The notes under the pieces are model-generated. The model ran no database searches. It was not told the DNA's origin and saw nothing but the letters and a program-made list of their open reading frames with translations. Positions 5,602-9,107 of a DNA stretch of 9,107 nt are shown in pieces (position 1 is the first letter of the stretch; every line of letters starts with the position of its first letter). Both the position numbers and the translations under genes were made by a program. Origin of the DNA: Actinomycetes bacterium (GTDB lineage: Bacteria > Actinomycetota > Actinomycetes > Actinomycetales > Cellulomonadaceae); assembly GCA_023418375.1 (NCBI GenBank), contig JAEZZV010000213.1, positions 1 to 9,107 on the forward strand. The letters run 5' to 3'.

Positions 5602-6468
5602 CTACAGCAGCCGCTCGAGCGCGAGGAGCGCCTCCGTGGTGCCGGCGTCGAGCTTCACGGCGGCGAGCCGGTCCCCGCGCGTCTCGCCGCGGTTCACGAC
5701 GACGACCGGCCGCCCGGCCCGCGCCGCGTGCGTGACGTAGCGGCGCCCGGACAGCACGGTCAGCGACGTGCCGGCGACGAGGAGCGCGTCGGCGTCGTCC
5801 ACCAGGGCGAACGCTGCGGTCACGCGCTCGCGCGGCACCTGCTCGCCGAAGTAGGTGATGTCGGGCTTGAGCATGCCGCCGCACCACGCGCAGTCCGCGA
5901 CGCGGAACCCCTCGGTGGCCTCGACGACGGCGTCGGCGTCGGGCGCGATCTCGACGTCGGCGATCTCGCCGACCGCCTCCGCGAACCCGGGGTTGAGCTC
6001 CTCGAGGCGCACCGCGAGCGCGTCGCGCGACGTGCGCCGGCCGCACGACAGGCACACGACCTCGGCGTACGTCCCGTGCAGGTCCACGACCCGTCGGCTC
6101 CCCGCGGCCTGGTGCAGCCGGTCCACGTTCTGCGTCACCACGCCGACGACGACGCCCCGCGCCTCGAGCCGCGCCAGCGCCTCGTGCCCGGGGTTGGGCA
6201 GGGTGCGGTGCACGTGCCGCCAGCCGACGTGGTTCCGCGCCCAGTAGGTGCGGCGGAAGGCGGGGTCGCCGACGAACTGCTGGTACGTCATCGGGCGGCG
6301 GGGTGGGGAGTCGGGGCCGCGGTAGTCGGGGATGCCGGAGTCCGTGGAGATGCCCGCGCCGGTGAGCACGGCGATGCGACGGCCGGCCAGGACGGCCGCG
6401 GCACGGCCCAGCGCGTCGCCGGCGAGGTCGGGGGAGCCGGTGGTCGGCTCCGCGCGCGTGTCCGTCAC
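5602..6468 (-). CDS. Sir2-family NAD-dependent deacylase, class II (SIRT4-like)
   Basis: A 288-residue cytoplasmic sirtuin that uses NAD+ to remove acyl groups from lysines. Visible motifs: NAD-binding TGAGIS (36-41) followed by STDSGIPDYRG, TQNVDRLH (112-119), catalytic H131 in DLHGTY, and four zinc Cys at 139, 142, 193 and 196. YWARNHVGW, LPNPGHEAL, AGSRRVV, ELNPGF and GGMLKPD closely follow human SIRT4, which places it in class II rather than with CobB-type class III enzymes. Substrates of bacterial class II members are poorly defined; deacetylase, lipoamidase or ADP-ribosyl activity are all possible. I chose GTG at 6468 because TACCGT lies six bases before it, as in a leaderless promoter. 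An ATG at 6534 would add 22 unconserved residues and overlap the VOC gene, without a ribosome-binding site. Confidence 0.93.
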   Translation of the reverse strand: MTDTRAEPTTGSPDLAGDALGRAAAVLAGRRIAVLTGAGISTDSGIPDYRGPDSPPRRPMTYQQFVGDPAFRRTYWARNHVGWRHVHRTLPNPGHEALARLEARGVVVGVVTQNVDRLHQAAGSRRVVDLHGTYAEVVCLSCGRRTSRDALAVRLEELNPGFAEAVGEIADVEIAPDADAVVEATEGFRVADCAWCGGMLKPDITYFGEQVPRERVTAAFALVDDADALLVAGTSLTVLSGRRYVTHAARAGRPVVVVNRGETRGDRLAAVKLDAGTTEALLALERLL

Positions 6469-6474
6469 CGGACC

Positions 6475-6480
6475 ACGGTA
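6475..6480 (-). promoter_or_regulatory. -10 box of a likely leaderless sirtuin promoter
   Basis: TACCGT on the minus strand is followed by GGTCCG and then the GTG start at 6468. The spacing of six bases places the transcription start at the initiation codon. It lies in the 52-base gap after the VOC gene, so the sirtuin may be transcribed both alone and by read-through. Confidence 0.45.
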
Positions 6481-6520
6481 CGTGCGCGCCCGCTCCCTGC
6501 GCTCCCGCGGGGTGACCGCC

Positions 6521-6964
6521 TCAGGAGGTGGCATGCAGGTCGCCCGGTCCGACGGCGACGTCGGGCAGCTCCAGGTGGATGAGCTCCCAGACGTGCCCGT
6601 CGAGGTCGGCGAACGAGCGGCCGTGCACCGGGCCCTGCTCGACGAACGCCCGCGGGCTGCCGCCGGCGGCCAGCGCGCGGGCGTAGATGTCCTCGACCTC
6701 CGCCGCGCTGGCGGTGGAGATCGAGGTGAGCGACTGGGGGCGGACGTCGTCGGGACGGGTGGGGCGGCCGTCGTCGTCCGTACCGAGGAAGCCCGCGTAG
6801 CGCTCGGGCGAGAGCAGCATGACCAGGACGGCGTCGGCCACGCGGACGCTGACGGCCTCGGCCTCGCAGTACTCCTCGTCGACGGCGAAGCCCAGGTGCC
6901 GGTAGAAGTCGGCGGAGGCCAGAAGGTCGCGCACGGGCAGGTTGACGATCACCATGCGACGCAC
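6521..6964 (-). CDS. VOC-superfamily (glyoxalase/bleomycin-resistance-like) protein
   Basis: A 147-residue cytoplasmic protein with the paired beta-alpha-beta-beta-beta units of the vicinal oxygen chelate fold. The N-terminal half opens VIVNLPVRDL, then FYRHLGF, and ends at VLVMLLSPERY. The C-terminal half contains ARALAAGGSP, FADLDGHVWELIHLE; the Glu of WEL is the usual metal ligand position. It resembles the predicted lactoylglutathione-lyase subgroup without assigned substrate. GTG at 6964 is preferred because AAGGAG (6976-6971 on the minus strand) lies six bases before it; ATG at 6955 would be 15 bases away. It is divergent from the sigma gene with a shared operator-like repeat between them, and upstream of the sirtuin on the same strand. 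Confidence 0.88.
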   Translation of the reverse strand: MRRMVIVNLPVRDLLASADFYRHLGFAVDEEYCEAEAVSVRVADAVLVMLLSPERYAGFLGTDDDGRPTRPDDVRPQSLTSISTASAAEVEDIYARALAAGGSPRAFVEQGPVHGRSFADLDGHVWELIHLELPDVAVGPGDLHATS

Positions 6965-7055
6965 CGCACGCTCCTTCCCGGGCGGGCACCCTTCCCGGGG
7001 CGACACGGGTACCGACCGGCGTCGGCGCGCGGAGTCATCGGGGACGAATAATCAC

Positions 7056-7070
7056 GACCAGACTCTGGTC
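7056..7070. promoter_or_regulatory. Inverted repeat GACCAG-ACT-CTGGTC between divergent promoters
   Basis: A perfect 15-base inverted repeat with 6-base arms and a 3-base centre. On the plus strand its right arm overlaps the sigma -35 box. On the minus strand TTGACC (7073-7068), a good -35 match, overlaps the same arm, with TATTCG 16 bases on as a weaker -10 for the VOC gene. The size and position suit a dimeric TetR- or MarR-type repressor, but no such gene is in the window. Confidence 0.55.
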
Positions 7071-7094
7071 AATGTCGGAGGCCCGGCCTAGCGT
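7066..7094 (+). promoter_or_regulatory. Sigma-gene promoter, probably leaderless
   Basis: TGGTCA (7066-7071) as -35, a 17-base spacer, and TAGCGT (7089-7094) as -10. The GTG start at 7102 follows seven bases later, so the mRNA would begin at or one base before the start codon. Confidence 0.5.
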
Positions 7095-7101
7095 CGTTCC
7101 C

Positions 7102-8094
7102 GTGCCCCAGACGCTCTCCGAGGACACGTTCCTCGCGATGGTGCAGCCGCTGCGGCGGGAGCTCCTCGCGCACTGCTACCGCATGGTCGGCTCGATCCAC
7201 GAGGCCGAGGACCTCGTGCAGGAGACGTACCTGCGGGCCTGGCGGGCGTTCCACGGGTTCGAGAGCCGCTCGTCGGTGCGCACCTGGATGTACCGGATCG
7301 CCACCAACACCTGCCTGACGGCGATCGAGGGCCGCGCCCGCCGGCCCCTGCCGACCGGGCTGGGCGCGCCGCCGTCGGACCCCGAGGGCGAGCTGCACAA
7401 GCACCCCGAGGTGCCGTGGCTCGAGCCGGTGCCCGACGAGGTGCTGTGGGGACGCGCGCCCGACGACCCCGAGACCGCCGTGGTGGACCGGGAGAGCGTG
7501 CGGCTCGCCTTCGTCGCCGCCCTGCAGCACCTGACCGGCCAGCAGCGCGCCGTCCTCGTGCTGCGCGACGTCCTCGCCTGGCACGCCGACGAGGTGGCCG
7601 AGGCGCTCGGGCTGTCCGTGGGCGCCGTCACCTCCACGCTCCAGCGCGCGCGGGCGCACCTGCAGCGCGTGCAGCAGGCCGGCGCGACCCCCGCGCCGCT
7701 GCCCGCGGACGACCCGCGCGTCGGCGAGCTGCTTGAGTCCTACGTCGAGGCGTTCGAGCACTACGACGTCGACCGGATCGTCTCCCTGCTGACCGCCGAC
7801 GCGACCTGGGACATGCCGCCGTACACCGACTGGTACGTGGGGGCCGAGGACATCGGCCGGCTCATCCGCACCCAGTGCCCGGCGAGCGGGCCCGAGTCGA
7901 TGCGGATGGTGGCGACCCGCGCGAACGGCTTTCCGGCGTTCGGCCTCTACATGCTCGGGCACGACGGCGTGCACCGCGCCTTCCAGCTCCAGCACGTCAC
8001 CGTCACCGAGGGCGGGGTCGCGGCCGTCACCGCGTTCTTCGACACGGCGTTGTTCCCGGTCTTCGGCCTCCCCGACGAGCTCCCGCCGACCTGA
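7102..8094 (+). CDS. SigG-like ECF sigma factor with C-terminal SnoaL-like domain
   Basis: A 330-residue sigma-70 family protein. Region 2 spans residues about 18-83 (HCYRMVGSIHEAEDLVQETYLRAWRAF in pieces, then RTWMYRIATNTCL). Region 4 spans 134-187 (LTGQQRAVLVLRDVL, then the helix-turn-helix EVAEALGLSVGAVTSTLQRAR). Residues about 205-315 form a SnoaL/NTF2-like domain with the WYVG motif (244-247) and the ending FFDTALFPVFGLP. This matches the TIGR02960 group of ECF factors that includes mycobacterial SigG. In related ECF factors the SnoaL domain modulates activity in place of a separate anti-sigma factor, and none is adjacent here. The GTG at 7102 is preferred over ATG at 7072, which would lie upstream of the -10 box. 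Divergent from a VOC gene. Confidence 0.95.
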   Translation: MPQTLSEDTFLAMVQPLRRELLAHCYRMVGSIHEAEDLVQETYLRAWRAFHGFESRSSVRTWMYRIATNTCLTAIEGRARRPLPTGLGAPPSDPEGELHKHPEVPWLEPVPDEVLWGRAPDDPETAVVDRESVRLAFVAALQHLTGQQRAVLVLRDVLAWHADEVAEALGLSVGAVTSTLQRARAHLQRVQQAGATPAPLPADDPRVGELLESYVEAFEHYDVDRIVSLLTADATWDMPPYTDWYVGAEDIGRLIRTQCPASGPESMRMVATRANGFPAFGLYMLGHDGVHRAFQLQHVTVTEGGVAAVTAFFDTALFPVFGLPDELPPT

Positions 8095-8141
8095 CCGAGC
8101 GCCCCGCCCCACCCTGCCCCCGTCCCGCCCCCCTCGCCGAA

Positions 8142-8201
8142 GTCGAAGGTTGCGACCGAGATCGTGGGTTGTGACCTTCGATCTCGGTCGCAACCTTCGA
8201 C
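8142..8201. repeat. Compound inverted repeat with three 19-bp-phased GGTTGYGACC words
   Basis: Arms 8142-8164 and 8179-8201 are 23 bases each and perfectly complementary around a 14-base loop. The loop itself carries a further related word: GGTTGCGACC (8148-8157), GGTTGTGACC (8167-8176) and the inverted GGTCGCAACC (8186-8195) start exactly 19 bases apart. It follows the sigma stop by 47 bases and precedes the tRNA promoter. It may act as the sigma-gene terminator, a dispersed intergenic repeat, or a multi-site operator. Confidence 0.75.
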
Positions 8202-8255
8202 CTCGCGGCTCGGGGGGCGGGGGTTCGGGATTCGGACGCGCGGGCTCTGTGCGGG

Positions 8256-8261
8256 TATCCT
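8256..8261 (+). promoter_or_regulatory. Candidate tRNA-Ser -10 box
   Basis: TATCCT lies 10 bases before the first base of the tRNA. TTCGGA (8231-8236) is the only -35-like word nearby, at a long 19-base spacing, so only the -10 is offered with any confidence. Confidence 0.35.
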
Positions 8262-8271
8262 CGCTGCGCTG

Positions 8272-8358
8272 GGTAGCGTGTCCGAGCGGCCTAAGGAGCA
8301 CGCCTCGAAAGCGTGTGTGGGTGGAAGCCCACCGTGAGTTCGAATCTCACCGCTACCG
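8272..8358 (+). tRNA. tRNA-Ser, anticodon CGA
   Basis: All arms fold. The acceptor stem is GGTAGCG (8272-8278) with CGCTACC (8351-8357), then discriminator G at 8358. The anticodon stem is CACGC/GCGTG with loop CTCGAAA, giving anticodon CGA at 8306-8308, which reads UCG codons. A long variable arm (about 8317-8333, GTGGGT/GCCCAC) marks it as class II. The T arm is GTGAG/CTCAC (8334-8350) with TTCGAAT loop. The 3' CCA is not encoded. UCG is a frequent Ser codon in GC-rich genomes. Confidence 0.96.
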
Positions 8359-8363
8359 CACCT

Positions 8364-8403
8364 GGTGAAGGGCCCCGGACGACGCCGTCCGGGGCCCTTC
8401 GCC
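8364..8403 (+). terminator. Terminator of tRNA-Ser
   Basis: GAAGGGCCCCGGACG (8367-8381) pairs perfectly over 15 bases with 8386-8400 around a 4-base loop. Flanking bases extend the stem to 8364-8403 with one G-T pair. It begins 6 bases after the tRNA discriminator. It shares its opening CTGGTGAAGGG with the hairpin at 2672-2714. Confidence 0.85.
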
Positions 8404-8466
8404 CGTCCGCCGGCCGGGCGACCGAGAAGCCTTCGCCGACGTGGCCATCCGTGGCAGCCTCTCTCC

Positions 8467-8931
8467 ATGGAGATCGCCGAGGACGACGTCCTGCACGTGT
8501 GCTACCGAGCCCTCGACGGGATGGCGCGGATCCTGACCGAGCTCGGCGACGAGCTCGCGAACACGCGGCCCGCGCTGCACCACTCGAGCACGCCCGTGCA
8601 GATCGTCGAGCACTGCCTCGGCGTGCTGGAGTACTGGGTCGGCCAGGGCGTGGCCGGGCGGCGGATCGAGCGGGACCGTGCGGCGGAGCTCGTCGCCGAG
8701 GGGCCCGTGGCGCCGCTGGTCGCCCGGGTCTACGACGCGCACCTGCGCCTGGCCCACGACCTCGCCGACGCCGACCTGAGCGCACCCGCGAACATCGAGC
8801 ACGGACACCCGTCGCTGGACCTCATCGCGACGCGCGGGGCCGCGCTCCTGCACGCCGTCGAGGACCTCGCGCAGCACCACGGCCAGCTCGAGCTCGCCCG
8901 GGACGCGCTGCTGGAGGCCGCCGGGCGCTGA
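8467..8931 (+). CDS. DinB-superfamily (DUF664/MDMPI-N-like) four-helix protein
   Basis: A 154-residue, mostly helical protein without signal or membrane segment. The pattern is that of DinB-type four-helix bundles: a helix with H49 in TPVQIVEHCLGVLEYW, and a last helix with HAVEDLAQHHGQLELARD, giving H129, H137 and H138 as likely metal ligands. In actinomycetes such proteins include mycothiol- or bacillithiol-dependent thiol transferases and isomerases; the substrate here is unknown. The ATG at 8467 starts the conserved part; upstream in-frame codons run through the tRNA terminator and cannot be coding. No ribosome-binding site is present, and CAGCCT (8455-8460) lies six bases before the ATG, a possible weak leaderless promoter. 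Confidence 0.8.
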   Translation: MEIAEDDVLHVCYRALDGMARILTELGDELANTRPALHHSSTPVQIVEHCLGVLEYWVGQGVAGRRIERDRAAELVAEGPVAPLVARVYDAHLRLAHDLADADLSAPANIEHGHPSLDLIATRGAALLHAVEDLAQHHGQLELARDALLEAAGR

Positions 8932-8978
8932 CGACGGCGCTCGCCCCCGACGCGTCCGGCGCTCCCCCGCCGAGCAGC

Positions 8979-8984
8979 TACCGT
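8979..8984 (+). promoter_or_regulatory. -10 box of a likely leaderless yaaA promoter
   Basis: TACCGT is followed by GCGCTC and then the GTG at 8991. The same word and spacing occur before the sirtuin gene. Confidence 0.45.
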
Positions 8985-8990
8985 GCGCTC

Positions 8991-9107
8991 GTGCTGATCC
9001 TCCTGCCGCCGTCGGAGTCCAAGGCCGCCCCGGCGCGCCGCGGCCGGCCGGTCGACGTCGGCGCGCTGTCCTTCCCGGAGCTCACGCCGACGCGCGAGCG
9101 CCTCCTC
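8991..9107 (+). CDS. yaaA: YaaA-family peroxide stress protein (3' truncated by window end)
   Basis: Only the first 39 codons are visible. They start (as M)LILLPPSESKAAPARRG and continue to SFPELTPTRERLL. This is the conserved N-terminus of the YaaA/DUF328 family (LILxxPxEGKT-type opening, then LPEL/FPELTP), which in E. coli limits free intracellular iron and DNA damage during peroxide stress. The usual G of the SEGK motif is S here. The GTG start follows a TACCGT box by six bases and has no ribosome-binding site. The gene leaves the window in frame with no stop. Confidence 0.85.
   Translation, partial: MLILLPPSESKAAPARRGRPVDVGALSFPELTPTRERLL

Noticed and set aside
5143..6582. A long plus-strand frame opposite the sirtuin gene, beginning at an ATG with a well-spaced GGGAG
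   Set aside because: The product is Arg/Pro-rich low-complexity sequence that changes character along its length, as expected of the antisense of GC-rich genes. The sirtuin on the other strand has all its catalytic motifs.
8142..8201. Three phased words as a small CRISPR array
   Set aside because: The words are 10 bases long with 9-base gaps, one is inverted, and no cas gene is near.
7069..8301. A 410-codon minus-strand frame opposite the sigma gene
   Set aside because: It runs through the antisense of the sigma gene, the compound repeat and part of the tRNA, and its product has no recognisable domain.
8272..8358. tRNA-Ser as an integrated-element attachment site
   Set aside because: I found no integrase gene and no second copy of the tRNA 3' end in the window; the downstream terminator and genes look like ordinary chromosome.

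Overview
The window is very GC-rich, with third codon positions almost all G or C, frequent GTG starts, and actinobacterial families such as a SnoaL-extended ECF sigma factor. It looks like chromosome of a high-GC actinomycete. The upp / tadA / tRNA-Ser neighbourhood and a secreted Thr-Pro-rich protein with a carbohydrate-binding-like tail would suit a Cellulomonas-like member of the Micrococcales, but the genus is an inference. I see no transposase, phage gene or CRISPR array.

Layout. Bases 3-2579 (+) hold the 3' part of a large membrane-anchored surface protein: a hydrophobic segment, an acidic then Pro/Thr-rich linker, five Ig-like repeats each with a Cys pair, and a C-terminal module resembling CBM5/12. 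Bases 2580-2940 are a convergent intergenic region with four hairpins. Bases 2941-3582 (-) encode an orphan winged-helix regulator without a receiver domain. Bases 3583-3907 are non-coding and hold two identical CRP-type palindromes, a small operator-like palindrome and the upp terminator. upp (-) and tadA (+) are divergent around 4544-4635. An unrecognised 145-residue protein (5154-5591, +) converges on a SIRT4-like sirtuin (5602-6468, -), which lies behind a VOC-family protein (6521-6964, -). The VOC gene diverges from a SigG-like ECF sigma gene (7102-8094, +) across a perfect inverted repeat that overlaps candidate -35 boxes for both. A compound inverted repeat (8142-8201), tRNA-Ser(CGA) with a strong terminator, a DinB-like gene (8467-8931, +) and the start of a yaaA gene (8991 to the window end, +) follow.

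Function. Most genes are single-gene units: pyrimidine salvage (upp), wobble inosine formation (tadA), protein deacylation (sirtuin), stress and small-molecule detoxification (VOC, DinB-like, YaaA) and transcription control (winged-helix protein, ECF sigma). Four genes (upp, sirtuin, sigma, yaaA) have TA(G/C)CGT 6-7 bases before a start codon with no Shine-Dalgarno sequence, the arrangement expected of leaderless mRNAs. I found no clear novel multi-gene system. The best leads are the paired CRP-type sites, the shared sigma/VOC operator, the 19-bp-phased repeat at 8142-8201 and the truncated surface protein.
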